Positions 42,261 to 53,052 are shown, numbered from the stretch's first letter. The stretch: DNA of 64,000 nucleotides from Candidatus Endomicrobiellum porotermitis (GCA_031289055.1 JAITQE010000002.1:1-64000), one strand, 5' to 3'. Numbers and translations are program-made. Notes: generated from the letters alone by a model not told the origin.

Positions 42261-42939
42261 TTGATTCTCCGTTTACGTTTCTAAATATTTTAAGCAGCGC
42301 GAGAGTTATTAACGCTTCAAGACAAGCCGCTCCCAAATGCAGGCTCATCATATTTTTAAAAGCTGTTGAAAATGCTATTGAACCTGATAATCCAAGCTCT
42401 ATAAGGCATGCCAAAGAAGCCGTCATTACAGAGAAAAAACATGCCGCAAAAACTCCAAGACAGCGGCTTTTTTTTGAAAAAGCTTTATACGCGTAATAAG
42501 ACAAGAAAGATCCTATAAAAGCCATATTAAGAATATTTGCTCCAAGCGCTAAAAGTCCGCCGTCTGTGAAAAACAAGGATTGTATAATAAGAACAAAAGA
42601 CATTATTGTAAAACCTGCAAATGGGCCGGCAAGGACAGAGGCGAAAACTCCACCAAGCAAATGAGCTGAAGTCGCCGACTTTACCGGTATGTTAAACATT
42701 TGAAATGCAAACACCCAAAGAGCTATCAACGCCAATCGTTGAAAATATTTGCCGGTATTTTCTGAAAATCCAAACGATTGAGAGCCTACGTTTGCTTCCG
42801 AAACGCTATCTGCAATCGCTCCTACGAAGACCGTTATAGTTTTTAATATTTTGCTAAGACAATATCCAAGCATGCCTACAGCTCCAGCAAGCAGTCCTTC
42901 CGCTAAATTATTGTTTAAAAATCCGTCAGGTATATGCAT
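42253..42939 (-). CDS. cbiM: CbiM/NikM-type energy-coupling factor substrate-binding component
   Basis: 'MHIPDGFLNNNLA', 'GTSAHLLGGVFASVLAGPFAG'-like 'ATSAHLLGGVFASVLAGPFAGFTIM'. Confidence 0.92.
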   Translation of the reverse strand: MHIPDGFLNNNLAEGLLAGAVGMLGYCLSKILKTITVFVGAIADSVSEANVGSQSFGFSENTGKYFQRLALIALWVFAFQMFNIPVKSATSAHLLGGVFASVLAGPFAGFTIMSFVLIIQSLFFTDGGLLALGANILNMAFIGSFLSYYAYKAFSKKSRCLGVFAACFFSVMTASLACLIELGLSGSIAFSTAFKNMMSLHLGAACLEALITLALLKIFRNVNGESNE

Positions 42940-42981
42940 AAAATATCCTCCAAAAATAAAATGCGCGATGATAAAGTATAT

Positions 42982-44064
42982 CTACTTTTTTACTTTGACC
43001 AGTAAATAAACGCCAATAGCCAAGAATATAAAATTTGGCAGCCATGCCGCCATAAACGGCGATAGTATTAAATTGTTGCCAAGAGATGTTGTTAGAGCTT
43101 GAATTGTCCAATAAGCAAATGTTGCAGATAATGCGGTTAGGAAATTAAATATTACGTTTGCTTTTCTTCCAAATCCTATGACAAAAGGTATTCCTATCAT
43201 CATAACTATAATATGGGAAAAAACAGAAGCAAATCTTGCGTTCAGCGCAATTCTTGCTTTTACCGCCGCCTGCCCGAAAATTTTTAATTGATTTATATGT
43301 TTGTTAAAATCAGACGTATTCATACTGTTGTAGGGAGGGTCTTTAAGCGTTATGTCTTCAGGAGTAACGTTTATGTTGGAATTATATGTTTTAAAATGGA
43401 CTTCGTCCAAGAAGTCGCTTTCAAAGCCTCTCATAATGCCGTTTTTAAGTACCCAAGAGCCGTCTTCCCAATCGGCTTTTTCAGCTAAAACAAGTCTTTT
43501 TAATTCAAAATCTTTATTATATCTTTCAAATACAACGTTTTTCATTGTATTTGTTTTTGTGTCAAGATGTCCGACAGTTAATCTTACGTTATTTTTTAAC
43601 GCTATTATTTGATTGTAAAAATCCGTTTGTAGATATGCTTTTTCTTTTTTTATTTTTTCAGTATCTATTTTTCTGTTGTAACCCGTCGTTTTAGGGATAA
43701 TAAATTCTCTACAAGCAAAGTCTGCAAGTCCTATAATAAAACCGGTCGCAAGTAAAAGCGAGATAACGCGCCACATATTTATTCCCGCTGCTTTCATTGC
43801 CGTAATTTCGCTTCTTTTTGCAAGGTTTCCAAGAGAAAACAATAAAGCCAAAAGAGTGGCTATTGGTAAAGCCTGTACAAGCCATTCCGGCGCATTTGTC
43901 AGCATGTGGACAATTATCGCGCTAAAAGTCGCTTTGTGTTCCATGTAAAACTTTATCTTGCCAAGCAATTGAGACGTTATGACTACGACAGAAAAAGCCG
44001 CTGTTGTAAATATAAATATTTTAATAAAGTTTGCGACAACGTATTTGTAAAGAATTTTTATCAT
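42982..44064 (-). CDS. lptG: LPS export permease LptG
   Basis: YjgP/YjgQ family; 'EITAMKAAGINMWRV'; start 'MIKILYKYVVANF' (the ORF track extends too far upstream). Confidence 0.85.
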   Translation of the reverse strand: MIKILYKYVVANFIKIFIFTTAAFSVVVITSQLLGKIKFYMEHKATFSAIIVHMLTNAPEWLVQALPIATLLALLFSLGNLAKRSEITAMKAAGINMWRVISLLLATGFIIGLADFACREFIIPKTTGYNRKIDTEKIKKEKAYLQTDFYNQIIALKNNVRLTVGHLDTKTNTMKNVVFERYNKDFELKRLVLAEKADWEDGSWVLKNGIMRGFESDFLDEVHFKTYNSNINVTPEDITLKDPPYNSMNTSDFNKHINQLKIFGQAAVKARIALNARFASVFSHIIVMMIGIPFVIGFGRKANVIFNFLTALSATFAYWTIQALTTSLGNNLILSPFMAAWLPNFIFLAIGVYLLVKVKK

Positions 44065-45191
44065 TTTTTTACCATCTTGCCGAACAAATAGATTCCTACC
44101 GCGCCTGTAGCCAAATTCGGCAGCCAGAGTATTATTCCTATAGGCAGATATTCTTTTTCGCCTAAATTGATTGAAAGCACAAGCAAGGTATAATAAACAA
44201 CGATTATGCCTAAACTTAAACCAAAGCCGACCGCTTTGCCGCCTTTGCCGGTCCGGATTCCTATAGGCAAAGCTATGATAATAAAAATAATCGGAGCGAC
44301 GGCATATATCCACCTAAGCCAATAATCAAGCAAATAAGGCATAAACGCAAGCTTTTGTTCTTTGTATTGTTTTATTATTTCAATTAGTTTTGGAGAAGAT
44401 AATTCCGACGGTCCTATGCTGTAGCTTTTAATATTATCGCGCAATGGTATAAATAGAGAATATGTTTTAAAAGTTGCGTGGGTCATATTTGTCATATCTG
44501 ATGGGGAAGCTTTTTGCCAATATCCTTTGTAAAGAGTCAGCTGCGCGCCTGTAGCGTAAGCTTTTACAGTAGCTGAAGACGCGGTTATACGCCATGCTCC
44601 ATTATCATTTTGCGGTAGAGCGATTTTCTTATCATTTTCAACATAGTCGTTTTCAAATTTGTATATGCTTACGCCAATCAAAGTATTTTTAGCATTGTCA
44701 ACTTTATTGCTATATATGCGGTAGTCGCCCAGTTTTGTTAAAGACTTCTCGTTAAATTTAACAAGAGGTCTTTTTGTTACGACTTCTTCAAAATAAGCTT
44801 TTAGATTAGAATTTAATTTTGGCGCAAGAAAATGATTAAAAAACACTAAAAAAAATGAAACGCCGCATACAAAAATTATTGTGGGCATTGTAAGCGTTTT
44901 ATAGTCAAGTCCCGCGGCTTTAACGGCTGTAATTTCATTGTCTGTAGACAATCGCCCGTAAGATAACAGTGATCCAAAAAGCGTAGCCATAGGTATTGAT
45001 AATATTAAGACGTTTGGAAAATAGAAAGTAAACATCTTGACAACTGCCCAAAGGGCTACGCCCTTCTCAATTAAGAGGTCCATAAGATCAAATACAAAGG
45101 TTAATATTAAAAGGAATGAGAAGATAATAACGCTGAAAATAAAAGAATGCAAAAATTCTTTAATAATGTAAGAATGTATTTTTTTTATCAT
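44061..45191 (-). CDS. lptF: LPS export permease LptF
   Basis: YjgP/YjgQ family; 'LSYGRLSTDNEITAVKAAGLDYKTL'. Confidence 0.85.
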   Translation of the reverse strand: MIKKIHSYIIKEFLHSFIFSVIIFSFLLILTFVFDLMDLLIEKGVALWAVVKMFTFYFPNVLILSIPMATLFGSLLSYGRLSTDNEITAVKAAGLDYKTLTMPTIIFVCGVSFFLVFFNHFLAPKLNSNLKAYFEEVVTKRPLVKFNEKSLTKLGDYRIYSNKVDNAKNTLIGVSIYKFENDYVENDKKIALPQNDNGAWRITASSATVKAYATGAQLTLYKGYWQKASPSDMTNMTHATFKTYSLFIPLRDNIKSYSIGPSELSSPKLIEIIKQYKEQKLAFMPYLLDYWLRWIYAVAPIIFIIIALPIGIRTGKGGKAVGFGLSLGIIVVYYTLLVLSINLGEKEYLPIGIILWLPNLATGAVGIYLFGKMVKK

Positions 45192-45290
45192 GTTTTATTT
45201 GAGAAAAACTTCGTTTAAAGATTGCCCGATAGAAAGAATTGTATAAAATTTGTGTAAAAGTTGAAAGAATATTATAATCTGAAACGTTAG

Positions 45291-48200
45291 ATGAGATTGA
45301 AAGAAATTAAAATTTTAATTTTAGCGCTTTCGTTGTTTATGTATTCCGCAGGTTTTGCGGAATACAAATCTTTTGCGAAAAAATATAGCGTTTTGGGAGA
45401 TAATCGGCAAGAAATCTACAGTCAATTTGACGAATACGACAAGTTTCGCGATATTGAAAGCGTAGAGCCTTCGGGAACTATAATCTCGCAGGAATATGTT
45501 TCTTCGCAAGACGAAGAAGACTTTCCCGAATCTGTTCAAGAAATAGCCGGGCAAGAGGTATTGGACTATTTTGACGACGATAAGTCTGAAGTGATGGAAT
45601 ATTCTCCCGAAAAATGGCGTGAAAAAAATAAACGTCGCAAAATGGCGACAGATCCTGATTTAACAAATCAACGCGCCTCGCCCGGAATAACAGCCGAACT
45701 TCCTTTTGAATCAAAACTTTCTCTTTCTGGAAGGAAACTGATAGGATTTAGCCACGCCTCAAGAGTATACGACAAAGAAGAAACTGGAAAAAGAAAAAAC
45801 AATTCGACGTTTAAGATGGAGCAAGAGCTGCAGATGAGGGTTCTTGGCAGTATGAGCGAAAGATTAAACGTTAACATTGACTACGACGATACGGTAGGTA
45901 AAAAAGATATATCGCTTGTCTACATAGGCAAACGCGGCGAATTTGTAAAAGAAGCGGCTTTTGGCGATATTTCAGTTTGTATGCCGGCTACGGAATTTAC
46001 GGGATACAAGAAAGAATTGTTTGGTTTAAAAGTCGACACAGGGTATAAAGGTTTTGGCGCGAACGCTTTTTTCAGTAAAACAAAAGGGCTTTCTGAGGTA
46101 AAACGTTTTACTGGAAACTCCAAATTAGAAAGAAAAACTATTGCCGACGCTTCTTATGTTAAATTAAAATATTATTCGCTGTTGGCAAACGGCGAGGCAA
46201 GGACAATCAAAAATGGAACCGTAAAAGTATTTATAGATTATCAAAAAAACGATCCAAAATATAACTATTCTTATCCGCCGTCAGGCATTCTTCTGACAGA
46301 CATAAATAATACTCCAGGATTTAATTATATCGGCAGCTTTGTGACTCTTGTTCAAGGTCAAGATTTCATTGTTGATTACGCTACAGGAACGCTTGGTTTT
46401 AGAGGCGCTTTGTCCGGCAATTATGTCGTCGCTGTGAGTTATGATTTTACCGACGGGACGTCTTTACCTGCTCCCGCGATAATAAAAGATTCAAATAATA
46501 CCGCAGGCATTGCTACAGAACTTAAAACAGTTTACGATTTGGGAAATTTAAAGATAGTCCGCGACAACGGAAGAGGGAATTTTATATTAGAAATAAAAGA
46601 TTTGAATGATTCCGTTCCTGCAAATATTGACGGAGGAAGATCGGTTCCATCTTATCCGTCAAATATTACGGTTGATTTTGAGAGCGGATATTTTAGACTT
46701 AGCGACAGGCTGCACAACTCTTTGTATAGCGCGGGCGAACATAAATATAACTTTGTAACCGAGTATAAATATACAATTAAAATACTTACTTTAAGACCGG
46801 GGATTGTTCCTCGCTCGGAAAAGGTTGTTATTGACGGAAATATCTTAAAAAATGGAACAGATTACATTATAGATTACGATATGGGAATTTTAACTATAAA
46901 AAACGATGATGCTATAAAAGAAAATTCCGTGACGGACGTATCTTATGATTATTCTTTATTTGGCTCAGGAAGCGAGACGTCTCTTATTGGAGCTAACGCA
47001 AGACTTAAATTAACAGAAAGTTTTTCAGTAGGAGCAAGCGTAATACGCAATTTTACAGCTAAAGGAAAAGAGCTTCCGGAGATAAAAAATACTCCAACGA
47101 ACCTTACAATCGGAGAATGCGATGCAAAAATTACGAATTTAGACGTAAATTTTTTAAACGCGAGAGTTAATGCCGATGCTGAATATGTGTTGAGTTCTCA
47201 AAATAATAACACTTCTGGAAAAGCGTCAATTGATTCTATGGATAATTCTGTAAAAGAAGATGCGGCAAGCATGTTAGAGGAAAATTGGTTTCATAGCGCA
47301 ACAGGTTTTCCGACTGTAAGAAGAAACTTAAGAGATTTATCATGGAGAAGTTATGAAGTAAGCCTTAAAGATATTGATCCATTTTTGGAACTTACCGACG
47401 GCGAGAAACAGCTCGTTTTAGACGTTAATTACGATGTTAGGATTTATTCTCAGATAGCTTTTTCCCAAAAACTCTGTTCAGGTTGGGAGGGGATAGATTA
47501 TTCAAAAAAACTCTATATTGACGTATGGATTAACGATCCAAATCATGGAGGACATGAAGTTTTTGTAGAGTATGCTTCATGTATAAACGAAGATGCCGAC
47601 GGAGATGGCGAGCTTGATAGCGAAGATACGGATAATACTGGAATTTTAAGTCCATGGAAAGACACGGGGCAGACTTATCATAATGCCGATGGAACGGTGT
47701 CATTTATCGGCGCTCATAACGGAAAACTTGACACTGAAGATATAAATGGAAACGGCGTTTTGGACGCGCAAGATGAAGTCGCTGGAAGTTATTGTCTTTC
47801 TTCGTCAAGCGTAACTGTAGTAAATAGTAATCCAAACGGTTGGCGGCAATTGAGAATATCCATAGATGTCAATGACGCTAATAGAGATATTTGGAGAAAT
47901 ATAAGAATTCTCCGCGTTAAAATATGCCAAACAAGAGGTCTTACTGGGGACCAAGGAAGATTGACGATAGGAAAAATATCAATATCTGGCAACAGATGGG
48001 AAAAAACAGGTTTAAATTTAAATGATTTTAATATTTCATCAATAGGCAGATTTGACGCAAATTATAAATCTCTTATGAACAACAAATATTATTTTGATTT
48101 ATACGGCATAGAAAATAGCGTAAGAAAAGACGAGAGAGCTTTAAAAATTGAATACGCTCCTTCGCTTTCCCAAGAGCAGTTTTTAGCAAAGTCGGTTTAT

Positions 48201-50594
48201 CACGGCGAATGTCTTGATTTGTCAAAATACGAATCTTTAAGGTTTATGGTGTACGCAAAGCCTGAATATGGATTTGCTCGCGCCGGAGACGTTATAATCT
48301 TTAGAGCGGGCGGCAACGCCGATAATTATTTTGAGTATAGGGTTACTGTAACCGACGATCCGCGTTGGCAGGATTGGAATTTAATTGCAATAAAACAAAG
48401 CGGCGTTGGGCGAACGGCGTCTTGGTCAACGTCTGATCCCAGTGCCGAAATTATCGTACGCGGAAATCCGTCGCTGGATAGAATATCGCAGTTTGTCGTA
48501 GGCGTGGAGTCTTCGGATATAGGCGACAAACGCCAAGTTTGGTTTAACGAAATACATGTTATCGGAAGCAGACTTACAAACGGAGCCGCTTGGAAAACAG
48601 GAGGAAGTTTGCAGTGGAGAGGCAATGACGTATTGGGGACGTTGACGGTTGTCGCTTCTAAAAAAAACATAGACAGAAATTTCCGCAATATTACGGCTGG
48701 AGTTTATAACAGAGACTTTATTGAAGAAAACGCTTATTTGGACTTTGAAGGCTGGAAAACAAACAATAATACTGTAAAATTATTTCCGTTAAAAACGGGG
48801 ATTTCCAAAATAGAAACTATAACGCCGAAAGTTTCAGAGAATAAATCAAATTTAATTTCTTTAAACGATGAAGGTCGCGTTATAAAATATTGCGGATATG
48901 CCGATACGGATTTAAGACCGGGCATGAATTTCCCGAAGTTGGGATTAAAATATGATCGCGCAATTATAGATACGTCAAAAATTGAACGTTTAGAAGATAA
49001 GGAATCTTTAGCCGGAGAATTTGTTTACAATGTTCCCGTCAACTTAATCATATTCCCGATTAGCATATCTGTCAATGCAAAAACTTCAAGGTCATATTTT
49101 AAAGTTTATCCCGAGACTCCTATAGAAACGTCAAAACAGTTTTTAGGTATGGATAAAATAAGAGAATATTTGGATATTTCTAACTATCATACTTTAGAGC
49201 AGTCAAATATGCTTGTTTTGAAAGCTCCTTTCAAATTTACTAAAGGAATTACTTTTTCTCCGGGCTATAGCATAAGTATTGTAAGGGAAAAAAATAAAGA
49301 TTTCCCTGAAGAAATTGAATACGGCAAATCTTTAAATCAGGGAGTGGGCGCAAGTCTTGTTTTGGGCATTGCCGATTGGTTTAGCCCTGCGTTTACTTAC
49401 AGCGTCAATACTAAAGAAAATTACAGCATTCGTTCAAGCACTAATACTGAGTCGCTTCTTACGCCAGGTCAAAAGAAATATATAGAAAGAAACGGGATTG
49501 GAGAAATTTCTTGGAATTTAAATGCTTACGACGTTACTTCTTTCAGGCTTTTAAAGAGTTTATCGTTTTCATCGTATTATAAACTTCAAGATTCAGACTC
49601 TTATGATAATGTAGATAAAGATTTTCAATCAATAGGCTGGACTAGAGAGAAGCTTTGGATAAGAGATAATCCGTTGATGGACATAGAGCCTTTTTATTCG
49701 TCAAACACATATACGGTTAAGACAATTTTAGGCAGAAATGACGTTCGTTTTACAGGTAAATATATGCCTTTTGAAGCTTTTTTTTTTAGAGACTTGCTTG
49801 CTCCGTTAAGTTCTATAAGCGCAAACTGCGCTTATACGCAAGGCAATGAAAAATCATATAAAACAGGCACATATAATAAAATATGTACGATAATATGGCC
49901 TGATGTTTTGCTTGGAATATCCGGCGTTGAAAAATTTTTTGATCCGATGCATCTCTTTGGCGATACTCAACTTAATTTAAAGTACAATAATAAAAGCGTA
50001 GTGTCTTATAGCGTTTCGTATATTGACAGCGTTATGCGGGGATTGGATTACAGATTTAAATTTTTAAAACGTTTTGATTTATATTTTTCTTTAGAAAACG
50101 CAAAGTCTGAAGAATTGTCTTATAATACTTTGAAAACCTTATTTGATTCTTCGGCAAATAAATACGTATGTCAGGGAGCCGCGGGATTGGGTCGCTGGCG
50201 TTTTAGTTTTAGATACGAAAATGAAGAACGTTGGCAAAAAAACGCTTCAGGAAAATATTCTTCAAATGTTCGTAAAAATTCGTATGTTGGGCAAATAAAT
50301 GCCGACTTGATATTTCCATCGGGACTAAAAATACCTTTAATAAGAAAAGCTATCCCTTTGAAAAATAGAATGGTGTTCGTTTCAAATCTAAAATATATAG
50401 GCCAGAAATCCGACGTCAATGTTGAAAAAGACAATAGTATAAATTACGGCGTTGCCGCTAACGCCGATTATGAAGTGTCAAAATATTTTAGATTTATTGC
50501 CGGCGTAAGCTATGACAGATTTGAATTTAGATACAACCGCGATTTAAATTATTATGATCTTGCCGTTATAGGCAAATTGACCGTACAATTCTAA
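45291..50594 (+). CDS. Giant SprA-like outer-membrane beta-barrel protein (1767 aa)
   Basis: Signal peptide; repeated 'GQDFIVDYATGTLGF' / 'GTDYIIDYDMGILTI'; 'FVKEAAFGDISVCMPATEFTGYKKELFGLKVDTGYKG'; 'GKASIDSMDNSVKE...WFHSA'; acidic Ca-binding-like repeats 'DADGDGELDSED', 'DINGNGVLDAQDE'; C-terminal strands ending in F. Confidence 0.6.
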   Translation: MRLKEIKILILALSLFMYSAGFAEYKSFAKKYSVLGDNRQEIYSQFDEYDKFRDIESVEPSGTIISQEYVSSQDEEDFPESVQEIAGQEVLDYFDDDKSEVMEYSPEKWREKNKRRKMATDPDLTNQRASPGITAELPFESKLSLSGRKLIGFSHASRVYDKEETGKRKNNSTFKMEQELQMRVLGSMSERLNVNIDYDDTVGKKDISLVYIGKRGEFVKEAAFGDISVCMPATEFTGYKKELFGLKVDTGYKGFGANAFFSKTKGLSEVKRFTGNSKLERKTIADASYVKLKYYSLLANGEARTIKNGTVKVFIDYQKNDPKYNYSYPPSGILLTDINNTPGFNYIGSFVTLVQGQDFIVDYATGTLGFRGALSGNYVVAVSYDFTDGTSLPAPAIIKDSNNTAGIATELKTVYDLGNLKIVRDNGRGNFILEIKDLNDSVPANIDGGRSVPSYPSNITVDFESGYFRLSDRLHNSLYSAGEHKYNFVTEYKYTIKILTLRPGIVPRSEKVVIDGNILKNGTDYIIDYDMGILTIKNDDAIKENSVTDVSYDYSLFGSGSETSLIGANARLKLTESFSVGASVIRNFTAKGKELPEIKNTPTNLTIGECDAKITNLDVNFLNARVNADAEYVLSSQNNNTSGKASIDSMDNSVKEDAASMLEENWFHSATGFPTVRRNLRDLSWRSYEVSLKDIDPFLELTDGEKQLVLDVNYDVRIYSQIAFSQKLCSGWEGIDYSKKLYIDVWINDPNHGGHEVFVEYASCINEDADGDGELDSEDTDNTGILSPWKDTGQTYHNADGTVSFIGAHNGKLDTEDINGNGVLDAQDEVAGSYCLSSSSVTVVNSNPNGWRQLRISIDVNDANRDIWRNIRILRVKICQTRGLTGDQGRLTIGKISISGNRWEKTGLNLNDFNISSIGRFDANYKSLMNNKYYFDLYGIENSVRKDERALKIEYAPSLSQEQFLAKSVYHGECLDLSKYESLRFMVYAKPEYGFARAGDVIIFRAGGNADNYFEYRVTVTDDPRWQDWNLIAIKQSGVGRTASWSTSDPSAEIIVRGNPSLDRISQFVVGVESSDIGDKRQVWFNEIHVIGSRLTNGAAWKTGGSLQWRGNDVLGTLTVVASKKNIDRNFRNITAGVYNRDFIEENAYLDFEGWKTNNNTVKLFPLKTGISKIETITPKVSENKSNLISLNDEGRVIKYCGYADTDLRPGMNFPKLGLKYDRAIIDTSKIERLEDKESLAGEFVYNVPVNLIIFPISISVNAKTSRSYFKVYPETPIETSKQFLGMDKIREYLDISNYHTLEQSNMLVLKAPFKFTKGITFSPGYSISIVREKNKDFPEEIEYGKSLNQGVGASLVLGIADWFSPAFTYSVNTKENYSIRSSTNTESLLTPGQKKYIERNGIGEISWNLNAYDVTSFRLLKSLSFSSYYKLQDSDSYDNVDKDFQSIGWTREKLWIRDNPLMDIEPFYSSNTYTVKTILGRNDVRFTGKYMPFEAFFFRDLLAPLSSISANCAYTQGNEKSYKTGTYNKICTIIWPDVLLGISGVEKFFDPMHLFGDTQLNLKYNNKSVVSYSVSYIDSVMRGLDYRFKFLKRFDLYFSLENAKSEELSYNTLKTLFDSSANKYVCQGAAGLGRWRFSFRYENEERWQKNASGKYSSNVRKNSYVGQINADLIFPSGLKIPLIRKAIPLKNRMVFVSNLKYIGQKSDVNVEKDNSINYGVAANADYEVSKYFRFIAGVSYDRFEFRYNRDLNYYDLAVIGKLTVQF

Positions 50595-51311
50595 ATGAAG
50601 AATACATTATTGAAAATTACAAATTTATTTTATCCTGTTACATGTTCATCTTGCGGAGATGATTTAAATTCTATATCTCAAACTAGGATATGCGGCAGAT
50701 GTAAATCATCTCTTAGTTTAATAAACGGACATATTTGCCAAAAGTGCGGCGCGCCTTTATCTTCAGGAGGAGAGTTTTGTTGCGCGTGTAAGAAAAATCC
50801 TAAACAATATGCGTTTGATAAAATGCGTTCTGTTTATGAATATAAAGGTTCTGTAAGAAAATTGATTTTAAAATTTAAATATTCTAATAGAACTTTTTTA
50901 GCGAAAGATTTTGCTGTAGATATGCATGAAATAGTGAAAAATAACGATTTCTATCAAGAATCTGATTTTATCATATCAGTTCCTTTAAACATTATAAGAA
51001 AAATAAAAAGAGGATATAATCAATCGGAACTGCTTGCCGAGGAATTATCTATTAAAACAAATATTCCCATGTTAAAAAACGTTTTATTTAGAAGTAAAAT
51101 AACAAAACCTCAGTTTAAGTTGTCAAGAACTGAACGTTTTAAAAATATAAAGAATTCTTTTTTTGTAAAGAACAAAAAAGTTATAACGGGTAAAAATATA
51201 TTACTGATAGACGATATAGTTACAACGTCTTCAACTGTTTCCGCTTGTTCGTCCGTTTTAAAACTATGCGGAGCGATTAAAATTTTTATATTAACATTGG
51301 CAAGAGATTAA
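50595..51311 (+). CDS. comF: ComF family phosphoribosyltransferase
   Basis: Zn-ribbon 'CSSCGDDLNSISQTRICGRC', 'NILLIDDIVTTSSTVSACSSVLK'. Confidence 0.92.
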   Translation: MKNTLLKITNLFYPVTCSSCGDDLNSISQTRICGRCKSSLSLINGHICQKCGAPLSSGGEFCCACKKNPKQYAFDKMRSVYEYKGSVRKLILKFKYSNRTFLAKDFAVDMHEIVKNNDFYQESDFIISVPLNIIRKIKRGYNQSELLAEELSIKTNIPMLKNVLFRSKITKPQFKLSRTERFKNIKNSFFVKNKKVITGKNILLIDDIVTTSSTVSACSSVLKLCGAIKIFILTLARD

Positions 51312-51476
51312 AGCCTGAGTTTCTCGCTTTGTGCTTTTGAATTAAAAAGTTGTATTTTTTTGCAGCCGCGCCTTTATTAAACGCGGAGCTGAGTTCTGGA
51401 CATATATGTGAAATTTTTGTAGACTCTCTCTAATATTTTAGTCCAAAATAACTTAAATCAAAAAATTAGGACATAA

Positions 51477-52016
51477 ATGATTTGCTTAAATATTAAACAA
51501 TCAAGAGGACAAGCTCTTGTTGAAGCGGCTTTAGTCGCTCCGCTGATTATACTTTTTCTTTTCGCAATTTTATGGTTTGCGCGCATAATGCTTACGTGGC
51601 AACAAATTTCTACGGCTGCTCGTTACGGAGCAGATCTTCTTGTCTACACTCATTTCAGCGTAAAATACATAGAAGGCGATATGAAAGATTATCTTTGCGC
51701 TGCAAATACAATAGGGAGAACTATTGATCCCAAAAAACTTACCATAAGAATTGAAGCAAACGATTACAAACCTATTAAATACGATTTTGATATTACAAAC
51801 TCCTCAAGTTTTGCGATTTTAAATCCTGCCAATTTGTTTGACGCATTGAAAGCTTTTGCTCCGGGACTTAGCAAGAAGTCTTTCGTTGAAATAACTTATG
51901 CGTACAATATTCCAAATATATTGAAAATAATAGGAACAGATAGCATAAAAATAACCGCGCGAGCGTCAGTCTTGTCAGGCACGGGAAGCGTTGGCGCTTT
52001 ACAGCGACAAAAATAA
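51477..52016 (+). CDS. TadE-like pseudopilin/pilus assembly protein
   Basis: 'RGQALVEAALVAPLIILFLFAILWFARI'. Confidence 0.82.
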   Translation: MICLNIKQSRGQALVEAALVAPLIILFLFAILWFARIMLTWQQISTAARYGADLLVYTHFSVKYIEGDMKDYLCAANTIGRTIDPKKLTIRIEANDYKPIKYDFDITNSSSFAILNPANLFDALKAFAPGLSKKSFVEITYAYNIPNILKIIGTDSIKITARASVLSGTGSVGALQRQK

Positions 52017-52031
52017 ACTTAAGGGGACGAT

Positions 52032-52205
52032 ATGATCGACTTTGGCTGGATTAAGAAAAACAAAGGGCAGGGAATGGTTGAATATATTCTTATCGTGGCT
52101 GTTGTTGTGGGGATAGTTTTTGTCGCATATAAGGCTTTTGGAAAGAAAATAAAAGGACAGTTTGAAAAAGCTGCTAAAACCGTTCAGTCGGCAGATAAAG
52201 AATAG
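52032..52205 (+). CDS. Flp-like pilin (57 aa)
   Basis: MIDFGWIKKNKGQGMVEYILIVAVVVGIVFVAYKAFGKKIKGQFEKAAKTVQSADKE*; prepilin-like G-Q-G-M-V-E-Y; below the ORF-track cutoff. Confidence 0.78.
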   Translation: MIDFGWIKKNKGQGMVEYILIVAVVVGIVFVAYKAFGKKIKGQFEKAAKTVQSADKE

Positions 52206-52209
52206 CGTA

Positions 52210-53043
52210 ATGAAAAAGTCTATAATAGTTGCTCTTGTTTGCGCGGCGGTTTCCACCGGCTTAGCTTATTTATTTCTGTCTGATTTAGAAATTAAGTACA
52301 AAACTATGGCGGAACCTGTGAAGGTTGTTGTTGCATGCCAAAGAATACCGCAAGGCGTTCTGATACGGTCTGACATGCTTGTTGAAAAAACGGTTCCTAA
52401 AGAATATATACAACCAAAAGCGTTTCAAGATTTAAGGAAATTATTTACAGAAGACGGTTCTGCAGTTTATATATCTTTGAACACAATTGAAGAAAACGAG
52501 CAAATACTTTCCACTAAAGTTTCAAAAACTAATCAAGACACAGGCGTAAGCAATTTGATTCCCGAAGGCAAAAAGGCGTTGTCGGTATCGTTTGACTGCG
52601 AATCGTTGGATATTCTTACTCCCGGCGGCAGAATAGATATTTTTGCAATAGTTGAATACATTGATAACGGAAAAGAAACGCAAGACGCTGTGTTTTCTGT
52701 CGCTCAAAATATTTTAGTTTTGGCTGTAGGCGGAAATTGTATAGGCAGCGCTAAAAAATCAGAGCAAGACGACGATTCAAACAATTTAAATTCCATAACT
52801 GTGGCGGTGTCTGTGGAAGAAATTCAGAGAATTCTTATAGCCTGCCAAAAGGGAAGTTTAAAATATGTAATAAGACCTGTTGGCGACTTAGAAATCTCTA
52901 ATATAGAACCTTTAAAACTCTCCGCTATAGTAAAAGATATTTCAAAAATATCTCCAAATTACGATAAAAGTTTGAAAACGACAAATGAAAGAGAAATTTT
53001 GGAAATAATAAACAGATACGCAAATATGAATAAACGGAAATAA
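52210..53043 (+). CDS. cpaB: Flp pilus assembly protein CpaB/RcpC
   Basis: N-terminal TM, SAF-like 'VVVACQRIPQGVLIRSDMLVEKTVPKEYI', 'GRIDIFAIVEY'. Confidence 0.85.
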   Translation: MKKSIIVALVCAAVSTGLAYLFLSDLEIKYKTMAEPVKVVVACQRIPQGVLIRSDMLVEKTVPKEYIQPKAFQDLRKLFTEDGSAVYISLNTIEENEQILSTKVSKTNQDTGVSNLIPEGKKALSVSFDCESLDILTPGGRIDIFAIVEYIDNGKETQDAVFSVAQNILVLAVGGNCIGSAKKSEQDDDSNNLNSITVAVSVEEIQRILIACQKGSLKYVIRPVGDLEISNIEPLKLSAIVKDISKISPNYDKSLKTTNEREILEIINRYANMNKRK

Positions 53044-53052
53044 GAGGTTTTG

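Noticed and set aside
42982-44313. Full 443-aa ORF as LptG with an unusual N-terminal domain
   Set aside because: The first ~83 aa are an out-of-frame reading of the overlapping lptF gene; the true LptG start is MIKILYKYV at 44064.
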